Shown: in pieces, positions 45,889 through 54,262 of the stretch
Layout: each line of letters opens with the position of its first letter
Numbering within the stretch: the stretch's first letter is position 1
Assembly: GCA_963701445.1 (NCBI GenBank)
Contig: CAVPAM010000012.1
Location: 1 to 64,000, forward strand
Direction of reading: 5' to 3'
DNA: 64,000 nucleotides
Source: CAKZLS01 sp963701445
Lineage (GTDB): Bacteria > Pseudomonadota > Alphaproteobacteria > Rhodospirillales > Defluviicoccaceae
Made by a program: the position numbers and the translations under genes
The notes under the pieces: model-generated
The model's database searches: none
What the model was told of the DNA's origin: nothing
Seen by the model: only the letters and a program-made list of their open reading frames with translations

Positions 45889-47361
45889 ATGGGAGACGAC
45901 AACCGGATTTTCATCGGCAAGGCCGAGGACGTGGTGAACCTGAGCCTGAAATACGCCAACCGGCATGGATTGGTTGCGGGCGCCACGGGCACGGGCAAGA
46001 CCGTCACCCTGCAGGTCCTCGCCGAGGGGTTCTCGGCCCGGGGCGTGCCGGTGTTCCTGGCCGACGTCAAGGGCGATCTCTCGGGTCTGTGCGAGGCCGG
46101 CGCCGCCAGCGGCAAGGCCGCCGAACGGGCCGCCGCCGTAGGGCTTGATCCTTACGGCACCCGGGCGTTCCCGACGATCTTCTGGGATCTGCTGGGAGAA
46201 CGGGGACATCCCATTCGAACCACGGTCTCGGAGATGGGGCCGCTGTTGCTGGCGCGCCTGCTCGAGCTGAACGACACCCAGGAAGGCGTTCTTCACGTCG
46301 TGTTCGCGGTGGCCGACGACCAGGGCCTGCTGCTGCTGGACCTGAAGGACCTGAGGGCGATGCTGAGCTTCGTCGCCGACAACGCCAATGAACTGTCGAC
46401 CACGTATGGGAGGGTGAGTTCCGCTTCGGTGGGCGCGATTCAACGCCGCCTTCTGGTGATCGAGCGCGAGGGGGCGGAGGGTTTCTTCGGCGAGCCGGCG
46501 CTGGACGTGCGCGATTTCATGCGCGTGGACCACGAAGGACTCGGCCATGTGAACATCCTGGCGGCCGGCAAGCTGATCCAGAAACCGCGGCTGTACTCGA
46601 CCTTCCTCCTGTGGATGTTGTCGGAACTGTTCGAGGAGTTGCCGGAGGTGGGGGACCCCGAAAAGCCAAAGCTGGTGTTCTTCTTCGACGAGGCGCATCT
46701 GCTGTTCGACCAGGCGCCGAGGGCGCTGCTGGACAAGGTGGAGCAGGTGGTCCGTCTCATCCGGTCCAAGGGCGTCGGCGTGTTCTTCATCACCCAGAGC
46801 CCTACGGATTTGCCCGACGACGTTCTTGGCCAGCTCGGCAACCGCTTTCAGCACGCGCTTCGCGCTTTCACCGCTCGCGACCAGAAGGCGGTGCGGGCGG
46901 CGGCCGAAACCTTCCGTCCTAACCCTGCGTTCGACACGAGGAACGTGATCACCGAGATGGGCGTGGGCGAGGCGCTGGTGTCCACGCTGGAGGCCAAGGG
47001 CACGCCCGGGATCGTGGAGCGCACCCTGATCCGGCCGCCGGCATCGCGGATGGGTCCGGCGAGCGCGGCGGCGTACGCGGCCACCGTGGCCGCGAGCCCG
47101 TTCGCGGGCCGCTACGACATGGCCATCGATCGCCATTCCGCTTACGAGGGTTTGGCGGAGCGGGCGGAGGCGGCGGGCCGAGACGCGGAGCTCGCCGAGC
47201 GGGAAATGGCCCGTCGTTCGCCTCCCCCCAGGGCCCGGCGGGGACGCGCGCGGCAGACGACGATGGAGAGCGTAACCAAAAGCGTGCTCTCCAGCGCCGG
47301 CCGGCAGATCGGCCGCGAACTCGTGCGCGGCCTTCTCGGATCCCTGTTCAAGGGGCGCTAA
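45889..47361 (+). CDS. HerA-like P-loop ATPase, DUF853 (YjgR) family
   Basis: A 490-residue cytoplasmic ATPase of the HerA/FtsK superclass. Shortly after the start come KYANRHGLVAGATGTGKTVT, with Walker A GATGTGKT, and the family block FLADVKGDLSGLCEAG. Walker B is KLVFFFDEAHLLF, followed by RLIRSKGVGVFFITQSPTDL and the arginine-rich HALRAFTARDQKAVRAAA. The basic C-terminal segment (PRARRGRARQTTMESVTKS) ends in a conserved RELVRGLLGSLFKGR. Function is unproven; relatives translocate DNA. I use ATG 45889, because the upstream ATG 45877 abuts AGGGG with no spacer. A terminator-like hairpin follows. Confidence 0.9.
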   Translation: MGDDNRIFIGKAEDVVNLSLKYANRHGLVAGATGTGKTVTLQVLAEGFSARGVPVFLADVKGDLSGLCEAGAASGKAAERAAAVGLDPYGTRAFPTIFWDLLGERGHPIRTTVSEMGPLLLARLLELNDTQEGVLHVVFAVADDQGLLLLDLKDLRAMLSFVADNANELSTTYGRVSSASVGAIQRRLLVIEREGAEGFFGEPALDVRDFMRVDHEGLGHVNILAAGKLIQKPRLYSTFLLWMLSELFEELPEVGDPEKPKLVFFFDEAHLLFDQAPRALLDKVEQVVRLIRSKGVGVFFITQSPTDLPDDVLGQLGNRFQHALRAFTARDQKAVRAAAETFRPNPAFDTRNVITEMGVGEALVSTLEAKGTPGIVERTLIRPPASRMGPASAAAYAATVAASPFAGRYDMAIDRHSAYEGLAERAEAAGRDAELAEREMARRSPPPRARRGRARQTTMESVTKSVLSSAGRQIGRELVRGLLGSLFKGR

Positions 47362-47367
47362 AGAAAA

Positions 47368-47392
47368 CGGGCGGCTCTTTGTGAGCCGCCCG
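47368..47392 (+). terminator. Intrinsic terminator-like hairpin after the DUF853 gene
   Basis: CGGGCGGCTC (47368-47377) pairs perfectly with GAGCCGCCCG (47383-47392) around TTTGT, seven bases after the stop codon. The tail GTTCTTGC is only moderately U-rich. Position and stem strength make it a likely end point for the transcript. Confidence 0.7.
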
Positions 47393-47726
47393 GTTCTTGC
47401 AGTTGTCAGAGATAGCGGGCTATTGCGCCTTCTTCTTCCGCCACCGGAACAGACCGGACCAATGGAGCGCCGTTCGAACAGCGCAAACATCGCGAGAGAA
47501 AATTACCAGAACGCAACGAGAGAATGCAATAAATAATCGTAAAATTTGTTAAAAATTAGAACAATATGATGACGGTCGAAATCACCTGTTTGGGTTATTT
47601 GTTATGGATATTTTCAAAAAATTTCTTCATTTGGCGATGAAATCAATTTCTATTGCCTCAAATGGGCCTATTTTATGATTGATCATGGTTTTCTTGTCCG
47701 TGATACGGATCGCGCGGGAGCGTGAC
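47393..47726. other. Gene-free AT-rich stretch upstream of the class V PLP enzyme
   Basis: No gene is seen here. From about 47500 to 47690 the base composition drops sharply below the GC-rich surroundings, with runs such as AAAATTTGTTAAAAATTAG and TTTTCAAAAAATTTC. It probably holds the promoter of the next gene. It may mark the edge of an acquired segment or a binding region for a nucleoid protein. I could not fix a promoter with correct spacing. Confidence 0.5.
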
Positions 47727-48875
47727 ATGAACCAGAACTACGCCGAGGATTTCGGACCCTTCGGAGACAAGGTGTGGCTGAATTGCGCGCACCAGGGCGC
47801 GATACCAAGGGTGGCGGCGCGGGCGGCGGAGGAAGCGATCCAGTGGAAGGTCGCGCCCTTTCACCTCACTACCGAGCGGTTCGGCGAGGTGCCCCGCCGG
47901 TTGCGCGCGGCGCTCGGACGGCTGATCGCGGCCCCGGCCGACGATGTGATCCTCGCCAACAGCGCGTCATACGGCCTGCACCTTGTGGCCAACGGCCTGC
48001 CGTGGCGCGAGGGCGACGAGGTGCTATTGATGAAGGGCGATTTCCCGTCCTGCATCCTCCCGTGGCTGGGTTTGGAAACCCGTGGGGTCAAGGTCCGGTT
48101 CATCGAGCCCCGGGACCGGGTGATCCAACCGGACGAACTGGAGGCGGCCATCACCCCGGCGACGCGCTTGCTGTGCGCCACCTGGGTTCATTCTCTCTCC
48201 GGATACGCGGCGGACCTGCGAGGCCTGGGGGCCGTGTGCCGGGAGCGGGGCGTCCTATTCATGGCCAATGCCTCGCAGGCGATCGGCGCGAGGCCGCTGG
48301 ACGTGAGCGATATGCCGGTGGACGCGCTGACGTGCGTGGGGTTCAAGTGGCTGTGCGGTCCCTACGGCACCGGCTTCTGCTGGATCCGCCCCGATATCCG
48401 CGAGACGCTCCAGTACAATCAGGCCTACTGGCTCTCCATGCAGACCGCCGACGATCTCGGCAAGGAGAACGCGGCGCCGGCACTCCGCTCGGACCTGGGC
48501 GCGCGCAAGTACGATGTTTTCGGCACCGCCAACTTCTTCAACTACAAACCGTGGACCGCGTCCATCGAGTACATTCTGGACAAGGGCGTTGAGTCCATCC
48601 GCGACCATGACCAGGGACTGGTCTCGCGCTTCATCGCCGGTCTCGATCGCGACGCCTTCGACCTTCTCAGCCCCGAAGACGAGAGTGAGCGCCGTTCGAC
48701 CCTGGTGTTCATTTCCCACCGCCGCCGCGACCGCAATCAGGCCATCCACGAAGCCTTGCGGGCGAGGGGGGTATACGTGTCGTACCGCGCCGGCAGCCTC
48801 CGCGTCGCGCCGCACCTGTTCAACACCGAAAGCGACATCGATCGGGCGATCGAAGCTCTCAACGCCTCTGTCTGA
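47727..48875 (+). CDS. Class V aminotransferase-fold PLP enzyme with Asp-to-Asn change at the cofactor site
   Basis: A 382-residue fold type I PLP enzyme related to cysteine desulfurases and isopenicillin-N-epimerase-like proteins. The Schiff-base lysine is K207 in CVGFKWLCGPYGTGF. At the place of the usual aspartate that salt-bridges the PLP ring nitrogen (DxxQ/H), this protein has N181 in NASQAIGARPLDV; Q184 is kept. Other blocks: VILANSASYGLHLVANGL, ATWVHSLSGY and GTANFFNYKPWTASIEYIL. No desulfurase-type active-site cysteine loop is obvious. I start at ATG 47727, preceded by GCGGGAGCGTGAC. The reaction is unknown. It is convergent with the RidA-like gene, and RidA proteins clear imines released by PLP enzymes. 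Confidence 0.85.
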   Translation: MNQNYAEDFGPFGDKVWLNCAHQGAIPRVAARAAEEAIQWKVAPFHLTTERFGEVPRRLRAALGRLIAAPADDVILANSASYGLHLVANGLPWREGDEVLLMKGDFPSCILPWLGLETRGVKVRFIEPRDRVIQPDELEAAITPATRLLCATWVHSLSGYAADLRGLGAVCRERGVLFMANASQAIGARPLDVSDMPVDALTCVGFKWLCGPYGTGFCWIRPDIRETLQYNQAYWLSMQTADDLGKENAAPALRSDLGARKYDVFGTANFFNYKPWTASIEYILDKGVESIRDHDQGLVSRFIAGLDRDAFDLLSPEDESERRSTLVFISHRRRDRNQAIHEALRARGVYVSYRAGSLRVAPHLFNTESDIDRAIEALNASV

Positions 48876-48923
48876 TCTCAAAAAATATTCAATTGCAATA
48901 TGTTGTTTGATAATAAAAATGTA

Positions 48924-49433
48924 TCACACGAGGATAATCTCATCCTCCCGGGATCTGCGGCGCGCCGGAGCGATCTCGAAGAGTCCATCCACTTCCACCG
49001 AAACGCCCAGCGGCAGCGATATGGCGCCCACGGCGGCCCGGGAATGGCGCCCGGCCTCCCCGAACACCTCCACCATCAGATCCGACGCGCCGTTGATCAC
49101 TTTCGGCTGGTCGGTGAAATCGGCCGTCGACTGGACGAAACCGCCGAGCCGCACCACGCGAGCCACGCGGTCGAGGTTGCCGCCGCAGGCCTCGCGCACC
49201 TGGGCGATGAGATTAAGGCCGCACATCCGGGCGGCGGCGTAGCCCTCGTCCACGGCCATGTCGTCGCCAAGCCGGCCCCTGTGACGAATCTCTCCATTCC
49301 ATAGGGTGATCTGCCCGGCCACGAACACCAGGTTTCCGCTCTTCACGAAGGGCACGTAGGCACCGGCGGGCGCGGCGGCTTTCGGCAGTTCGATGCCGAG
49401 TTCGGCCAGGCGGGCGTCGATATTCGCGGGCAT
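48924..49433 (-). CDS. RidA (YjgF/YER057c/UK114) family protein
   Basis: A 169-residue member of the RidA superfamily, of the longer subgroup with a LGIELPKAAAPAGAYVPFV entry. Strand and loop blocks include GNLVFVAGQITLWNGEIRH, GLNLIAQVREACGGNLDRV and the end HSRAAVGAISLPLGVSVEVD, whose arginine aligns with the imine-deaminating residue of RidA. The last 20 residues (EIAPARRRSREDEIILV) are a basic extension beyond the fold. RidA proteins hydrolyse reactive enamines and imines. It is the last gene of a minus-strand set starting at the dctP gene, 74 bases after the preceding gene, and AGAGGAACAACTGC precedes its ATG. Confidence 0.9.
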   Translation of the reverse strand: MPANIDARLAELGIELPKAAAPAGAYVPFVKSGNLVFVAGQITLWNGEIRHRGRLGDDMAVDEGYAAARMCGLNLIAQVREACGGNLDRVARVVRLGGFVQSTADFTDQPKVINGASDLMVEVFGEAGRHSRAAVGAISLPLGVSVEVDGLFEIAPARRRSREDEIILV

Positions 49434-49507
49434 GCAGTTGTTCCTCTGATCGTTTTATCCTCCCCACATAGCCATCATTCGGATCCGCCGCAAGAAGGCG
49501 GAATGGC

Positions 49508-50212
49508 CTAAATCTCCTTTGGATAAAGCCCGTCGTCGAACGCCTCCAGCGACGGAAAGGAGAGGGGCGCGAGGAGTTCGATCTCGGACAATCGGCGCTC
49601 ATAGGCGGCGAGAAACGCCTTGCGCGCATCGTCGGAGATGTAGGGCACGTGCCACGCCACGAACGGCGGCAGAACTTCCAGGCCGGTATAGTAGAGCGTG
49701 CCGCGGAGCAGGGGCCGGAGCATGTCCTCCAGCGGGCCGTGGACGGCTCCGGGACCGAACATATGGGGCCGGCCGCCCAGCGTGACCGTGACCATGGCCT
49801 TGCGGCCCGCGAGCCCGCCGCGATCGTAGAACCGCTTGCCGCCATAGGTCAGCCCCGAGACCAGCACGCGGTCGATCCACCCTTTCAGGATCGCGGGCGT
49901 GGAAAACCAGAACAGGGGAAAGTTGAGGATCAGAAGATCGCACCACAGCAGTTTTTCGATCTCGCCCAGGATATCCGGCGCCAGGGTTCCGGTTTCGTAA
50001 CCGTGGCGCTGTTCGAGCGCGTAGACGAGATAGTCCGGGTTGGACCGGTCCTCGAAATCGGCGGCGCTGGCCACGGGGTTGAAATTCATGGCATAGAGGT
50101 CGGACACCCGGACCTCGTGGCCACGGCCGCGCAGCACCCCAACGGAGAGATCGCGAAGCGCCGTGTTGAACGACTGAGGTTCCGGATGGGCACCGACGAT
50201 AAAAACCTTCAT
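49508..50212 (-). CDS. Flavodoxin-fold NAD(P)H oxidoreductase (NQO1/MdaB-like)
   Basis: A 234-residue FMN/FAD-dependent quinone-reductase-type protein. The N-terminus MKVFIVGAHPEPQSFNTALR holds the phosphate-binding loop of the family. The block LLILNFPLFWFSTPAILKGW is diagnostic, followed by GLAGRKAMVTVTLGGRPHMF. It would reduce quinones or other electrophiles with NAD(P)H in the cytoplasm. I start at the ATG read from 50210-50212 after CAGGAGCAGGATC; the longer frame to 50308 overlaps non-conserved sequence. It follows the AroE-like gene by about 96 bases on the same strand. Confidence 0.9.
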   Translation of the reverse strand: MKVFIVGAHPEPQSFNTALRDLSVGVLRGRGHEVRVSDLYAMNFNPVASAADFEDRSNPDYLVYALEQRHGYETGTLAPDILGEIEKLLWCDLLILNFPLFWFSTPAILKGWIDRVLVSGLTYGGKRFYDRGGLAGRKAMVTVTLGGRPHMFGPGAVHGPLEDMLRPLLRGTLYYTGLEVLPPFVAWHVPYISDDARKAFLAAYERRLSEIELLAPLSFPSLEAFDDGLYPKEI

Positions 50213-50308
50213 GACGATCCTGCTCCTGGTTGCGCGGGCCCTCGGGGTGCTTGTGCAAGGCGGGGTAGTGGGACGTTCCCAGGCCGTCCAGCAGCTATCC
50301 GGCAACAT

Positions 50309-51124
50309 CTATCCGTGCACCATGGCTTCCAGCAACGCGCGTTCCATGACCGCGAGGTCGGGGACGACGCCGGTGTAGAGTTCGAACTGGCGGGCGGCCT
50401 GGTGTAGCTGCATGCGCACCCCGGGCACGGTGGCGCAGCCTCGGGAAGCGGCTTCGCGGAGCAGGCGGGTTTCCACCGGCATGGGAACGGCGTCGAACAC
50501 CACCATGTCCGGCCGCAGCGCGCCGGCGGGCACCAGCATGGCGTCCGGTTCGTGAAATCCCACCGGCGTGGCATGGGCGAGAATGTCATAGGGGCCGTCG
50601 CCCGCTAGGTCGTCCGGCGCGCCGCCGAAGGGAACGCCCATGGCGCCTGCGAGCGCCCGGCCAGTCTCCTCGGAGCGGTTGTACAGCGTCACCGCGCAAT
50701 CCGCGCCAAGCAGCCCGTGTACGATGGAGCGGGCGCCGCCGCCCGCCCCCACCACGGCCGCGCGCTTACCGGCGAGCGCGGTCCGTTCGCCGATCGCTCG
50801 GACGGCGCCAATCCAGTCGACGTTGTGGCCGGTGAGCACGCCGCCGTCGTTCACCACCGTGTTGACGGCGCCGATCAGGCGCGCGGTCTCGTGAATCTCG
50901 TCGAGGTAGTCCATGATGCGGATCTTGTGGGGCATGGTGACGCCGAGACCGCGAATGCCGAGCGCCCGCATACCCGCCGCGGCGCCGGCGGTGTCCTCGG
51001 TGCCGAAGGCCACGTATACGTAGCTCAGTCCCAGCGCCCTGTAGGCGGCGGTGTGCATGGCCACGCCGAAGCGGCCGGGCCGGCCCGCGATGGAACCGCA
51101 AAGGACGGGGTTGGTTCCGGCCAT
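50309..51124 (-). CDS. Shikimate-dehydrogenase (AroE)-like protein with altered substrate motif
   Basis: A 271-residue NAD(P)-dependent dehydrogenase of the AroE/YdiB superfamily. The catalytic pair is present: K67 in VTMPHKIRIM and D103 in GHNVDWIGAV, with GAVNTVV between. The Rossmann loop is AVVGAGGGARSIVHGL. The usual shikimate-binding SxS motif is missing: where AroE has GHSxSPxxHN, this protein reads GRPGRFGVAMHTAAY, two residues shorter. The substrate is therefore probably not plain shikimate. Its place in a catabolic set between a CoA-transferase and a quinone reductase, with a TRAP importer upstream, also argues against the biosynthetic aroE. GGAGGCAGGCACC precedes the ATG. Confidence 0.85.
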   Translation of the reverse strand: MAGTNPVLCGSIAGRPGRFGVAMHTAAYRALGLSYVYVAFGTEDTAGAAAGMRALGIRGLGVTMPHKIRIMDYLDEIHETARLIGAVNTVVNDGGVLTGHNVDWIGAVRAIGERTALAGKRAAVVGAGGGARSIVHGLLGADCAVTLYNRSEETGRALAGAMGVPFGGAPDDLAGDGPYDILAHATPVGFHEPDAMLVPAGALRPDMVVFDAVPMPVETRLLREAASRGCATVPGVRMQLHQAARQFELYTGVVPDLAVMERALLEAMVHG

Positions 51125-51160
51125 GGTGCCTGCCTCCGGTCGTTCTCCAAGCGTGTCAGA

Positions 51161-52321
51161 CTAATGACCGCGTCCAGCAATCAAGTCCAGCACCGCTTCG
51201 CGGTCGGCATCGAGTTCGGGCGCGGCCGGCCGCTCGCGTGGATCGTCGAAACCCGAGAGCTTGATCGGATTGCCGGCCATGCGCACCTCGCCGGCGGTCG
51301 GATCGTGCGACCGAATGATCATGTTGCGCGCGTTGACGTGCTCGTCGGCGACGACCTGGGCGATATCGTTGATGGGGCCGCACGGAACGCCGGCGTCGCC
51401 GATGATCCCGAGCCACGCCTCCGAGCCCTTGGCGGCGAGCGTCTTTTCGATCTCTTCCTTGAGGCGGGCGTTGTTTTGCGTGCGCAGGTGATTGGTTTCG
51501 AAATCCGGATCGGCGGCCAGTTCGGGCCGGCCCAGCGCGCCACACAGTTTACTCCACAGCGCCTGGTTGCCGGCGGCGATGATGATGAAACCATCCTTCG
51601 CGCGGAACGCCTCGAACGGCGTGATCGAGGGGTGCCGGGCGCCCAGCGGCCGAGGGATCTCGCCGTCGGCGAGATAGCGTCCGATGGCGTTTTCGAGAAT
51701 CGCCACCTGGCAGTCGAGCATCCCGACATCCACCATCATGCCCTCTCCGGTCCGCTCGCGGTCGATCACCGCCGATAGGATCCCTCCGAGGCCGAACAGG
51801 CCGGCGGTGATGTCGCCGACCGACGTGCCGACCCGTGTCGGGCCCGCGCCGGGATAGCCGGTCACGCTCATGATGCCGCCCATGCCCTGGACCACCATGT
51901 CGTAGGCGGCGCGCTGGCTGTAGGGTCCGGAGTGGCCGAACCCGGAGACGGCGGCGTAGATCAGGCGCGGATTGAGAGTGCGAAGCGCGTCCCAGCCGTA
52001 TCCGAGCTTGTCCATGGTGCCGGGACGGTAGTTCTCCACAAGCACGTCGGCCTTTGCCACGAGGGCCTCGAAGACCCGGCGGTCACCGGGGCTCTTGAGG
52101 TCGAGCGCGATGCTTTCCTTGCCCCTGTTGAGGGACATGAAATAGGCGGACTTGCCGTTGGCGAACGGCCCGAAGTGTCGCGCGTCGTCGCCGGTGCCGG
52201 GGACTTCCACCTTGATCACGCGCGCGCCCAGATCGGCCATGACCATGGTGCAATAGGGGCCGGCGAGGACCCGGCTCAGGTCCACCACCAGGAGGCCGTC
52301 GAGGGGGCCGGTTGTCGTCAT
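51161..52321 (-). CDS. CaiB/BaiF family (class III) CoA-transferase
   Basis: A 386-residue enzyme that moves CoA between carboxylic acids through an aspartyl intermediate. The N-terminus has LLVVDLSRVLAGPYCTMVMA and LGARVIKVEVPGTGDDAR. The catalytic aspartate is D170 in GTSVGDITAGLFGLG. The CoA-site blocks SLNRGKESIALDLKSP and YDMVVQGMGGIMSVTG are typical. The best guess is activation of the acid imported by the TRAP system encoded upstream; the acid is unknown. AGGAGTGAGCGC precedes the start. Distances of about 40 bases on both sides suggest one operon. Confidence 0.92.
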   Translation of the reverse strand: MTTTGPLDGLLVVDLSRVLAGPYCTMVMADLGARVIKVEVPGTGDDARHFGPFANGKSAYFMSLNRGKESIALDLKSPGDRRVFEALVAKADVLVENYRPGTMDKLGYGWDALRTLNPRLIYAAVSGFGHSGPYSQRAAYDMVVQGMGGIMSVTGYPGAGPTRVGTSVGDITAGLFGLGGILSAVIDRERTGEGMMVDVGMLDCQVAILENAIGRYLADGEIPRPLGARHPSITPFEAFRAKDGFIIIAAGNQALWSKLCGALGRPELAADPDFETNHLRTQNNARLKEEIEKTLAAKGSEAWLGIIGDAGVPCGPINDIAQVVADEHVNARNMIIRSHDPTAGEVRMAGNPIKLSGFDDPRERPAAPELDADREAVLDLIAGRGH

Positions 52322-52361
52322 GCGCTCACTCCTCGCTGGAATTCCGATGGATTTGAGTTGT

Positions 52362-53678
52362 TCACCGCTCCGGCCCCATCAGGGTGTCCGGAAGCCACAG
52401 CGCAATGTCCGGGAAGATGCAGAGGATGACAATGCCCAGGATCATGCAACCCACGTAGGGCAACGCGCCGCGCAGGATCGAGGGCAGGGGAAGGTCCGGA
52501 AGGATCGCGTTGATGACGAACAGGTTGAGCCCGACAGGCGGCGTGATCAGACCGATTTCCATGTTGATGGTGAAGATCACCGCGAACCAATAGGGGTCGA
52601 AACCGGCCTGGGTGATGATCGGCAGCAGGATCGACGCGGTCATCAGGATGACGGCGACCGGCGGAAGGAAGAAGCCGGCGATCAGCAGAAAAACGTTAAT
52701 GATGCCCATCAACACCCAGCGGTTGACATCGAGCGCGGCGATCCACTCGGCGATGGACTGGGTGATGAACAGGGACGACAGGGTGAAGGAGAACAGCTCC
52801 GCCGCGCCGATGATCATCATGATCATGACGCTCTCCTTGATGGTGTCGCGGAATACGGCGCTGTAGGCCTTGAACGTCCACATCCGGTAGATCACCACCA
52901 CCAGGACGATCACCACCAGCGCGCCCACCCCGGCGGCCTCCGACGGCGTCGCCACCCCGCCGTAAAGAACGAACAGAATGCCGGCGATCACGGCCAGGAA
53001 CGGCAGTACATGCGGCAGCATCTCGAGCTTCTGCTTGAAGCTGTAGTGTTTGGCCAGCGTCGCGGCGCCGACGCCCTTGATCCGGCAGTAAAGGATCGTC
53101 CAGGCCATGAACAGAGCCGTCAGGAGCACGCCGGGGAGGACTCCGGCGAGGAACAGGCGCCCGATGGACGTCTCGGTGGAGATACCGTAGACGATCATGG
53201 TGATGCTCGGCGGGATCAGGATGCCGAGGGTGCCGCCCGCGGCGATGGAACCGGCGGCGATTTCGTCCGGATAGCCGCGCTTGGTCATCTCGGGGATGCC
53301 CATCTTGCCGATGGCGGCGCAGGTCGCCGGCGATGAGCCGGAGAGGGCCGCGAAGATGGAGCAGGCGCCGAGGTTGGAGAGAACCAGTCCGCCGGGCACC
53401 CGGTTCAGCCACCGGTCCAGCCCTTCGTACAGGTCCCGGCCGGCGGGCGACGCGGCCACCGCGCCGCCCATCAGGATGAACATGGGGATGGAGACGAGGG
53501 CAAAGCTCGAAAGCCCGCCGAAGAAGGTCTCGCCGATGATATTCATGCTGAACCAGCCCTCGGTCAGGATCAGCGCGGCGACGGATACGAACCCGAGCGC
53601 GAACGCAATGGGCATGCCGATGGCGAGAAGGGATAGCAACGCGAAAACGACGAAGAGCCCCGAGACGAGCGGTGTCAT
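52362..53678 (-). CDS. TRAP transporter large membrane subunit, DctM family
   Basis: A 438-residue inner-membrane protein with about 12 hydrophobic segments, the sodium-driven transport component. Typical blocks are MGGAVAASPAGRDLYEGLDR, ALSGSSPATCAAIGKMGIPE, GGTLGILIPPSITMIVYGI and the C-terminal GLITPPVGLNLFVINA. I start at the ATG read from 53676-53678, which overlaps the dctQ stop by four bases with a GGAGGAGGAACTG site inside dctQ. The longer frame to 53801 runs into dctQ and is not conserved. Confidence 0.95.
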   Translation of the reverse strand: MTPLVSGLFVVFALLSLLAIGMPIAFALGFVSVAALILTEGWFSMNIIGETFFGGLSSFALVSIPMFILMGGAVAASPAGRDLYEGLDRWLNRVPGGLVLSNLGACSIFAALSGSSPATCAAIGKMGIPEMTKRGYPDEIAAGSIAAGGTLGILIPPSITMIVYGISTETSIGRLFLAGVLPGVLLTALFMAWTILYCRIKGVGAATLAKHYSFKQKLEMLPHVLPFLAVIAGILFVLYGGVATPSEAAGVGALVVIVLVVVIYRMWTFKAYSAVFRDTIKESVMIMMIIGAAELFSFTLSSLFITQSIAEWIAALDVNRWVLMGIINVFLLIAGFFLPPVAVILMTASILLPIITQAGFDPYWFAVIFTINMEIGLITPPVGLNLFVINAILPDLPLPSILRGALPYVGCMILGIVILCIFPDIALWLPDTLMGPER

Positions 53679-54160
53679 AGCAGTTCCTCCTCCAGCTTGA
53701 GGAAGTCGGCGACGAACTGAAGGCAGAGAAGCCCGAAGCCCACCGGCATGGGCAGAAGCGGAATCCAGAGCGGCAGGGCCCATACGGTGTCGGTGGTCCA
53801 TTTGTCGGCCCAGGCCTCTTGGAAATAGATCCAGCCGGCCCAGGCCAGCAGCCCGCAGAAAACGAGGCTGAGTACGTCGGAGATTAGGCGCAACCCGATC
53901 TTGCCGTTCTCGCCGACGGCGTTCTCGATCAGGTCGACCCTCACGTGACCCTTTAGAAGCAGGACATAGGGGCTTCCCAGGAAGGTCGCCGCGACGATCG
54001 AGTAGGTGACGAACTCCGTCTGCCAGATTGTCGAGCCGTTCAGCACGTAGCGCACGAAAACCATCTGGTTGACGACCAGAACGGACGCGCCGAGCAACAG
54101 GATGGCGATGACCCCGAAAATCCTGGAGAGAGTTTCCACGGTCCGTTTGAACCCGCGCAT
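53675..54160 (-). CDS. TRAP transporter small membrane subunit, DctQ family
   Basis: A 161-residue protein with four predicted transmembrane segments, the small partner of DctM. The family block is NGSTIWQTEFVTYSIVAATF followed by GHVRVDLIENAVG. A tryptophan-rich periplasmic stretch (AWADKWTTDTVWALPLWIP) is typical. GGGGAGATCC precedes the ATG at 54158-54160. The reading frame overlaps dctM by four bases. Confidence 0.93.
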   Translation of the reverse strand: MRGFKRTVETLSRIFGVIAILLLGASVLVVNQMVFVRYVLNGSTIWQTEFVTYSIVAATFLGSPYVLLLKGHVRVDLIENAVGENGKIGLRLISDVLSLVFCGLLAWAGWIYFQEAWADKWTTDTVWALPLWIPLLPMPVGFGLLCLQFVADFLKLEEELL

Positions 54161-54176
54161 GTTTGGATCTCCCCGA

Positions 54177-54203
54177 AGTCTCTCCCCGGAGCGGGGAGAG
54201 ACT
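54177..54203 (-). terminator. Hairpin between dctP and dctQ genes
   Basis: AGTCTCTCCCC (54177-54187) pairs perfectly with GGGGAGAGACT (54193-54203) around a five-base loop. On the minus-strand transcript it falls between the binding protein and the membrane subunits, with no U-tract. Such structures usually protect the upstream message or stop part of the polymerases, giving an excess of binding protein. Confidence 0.6.
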
Positions 54204-54262
54204 GGTCTTCTAGGGCAGGCGGTGGAACGCGGCGTTCGGAGAGGTGCCGCGCGGGGCGCCGG

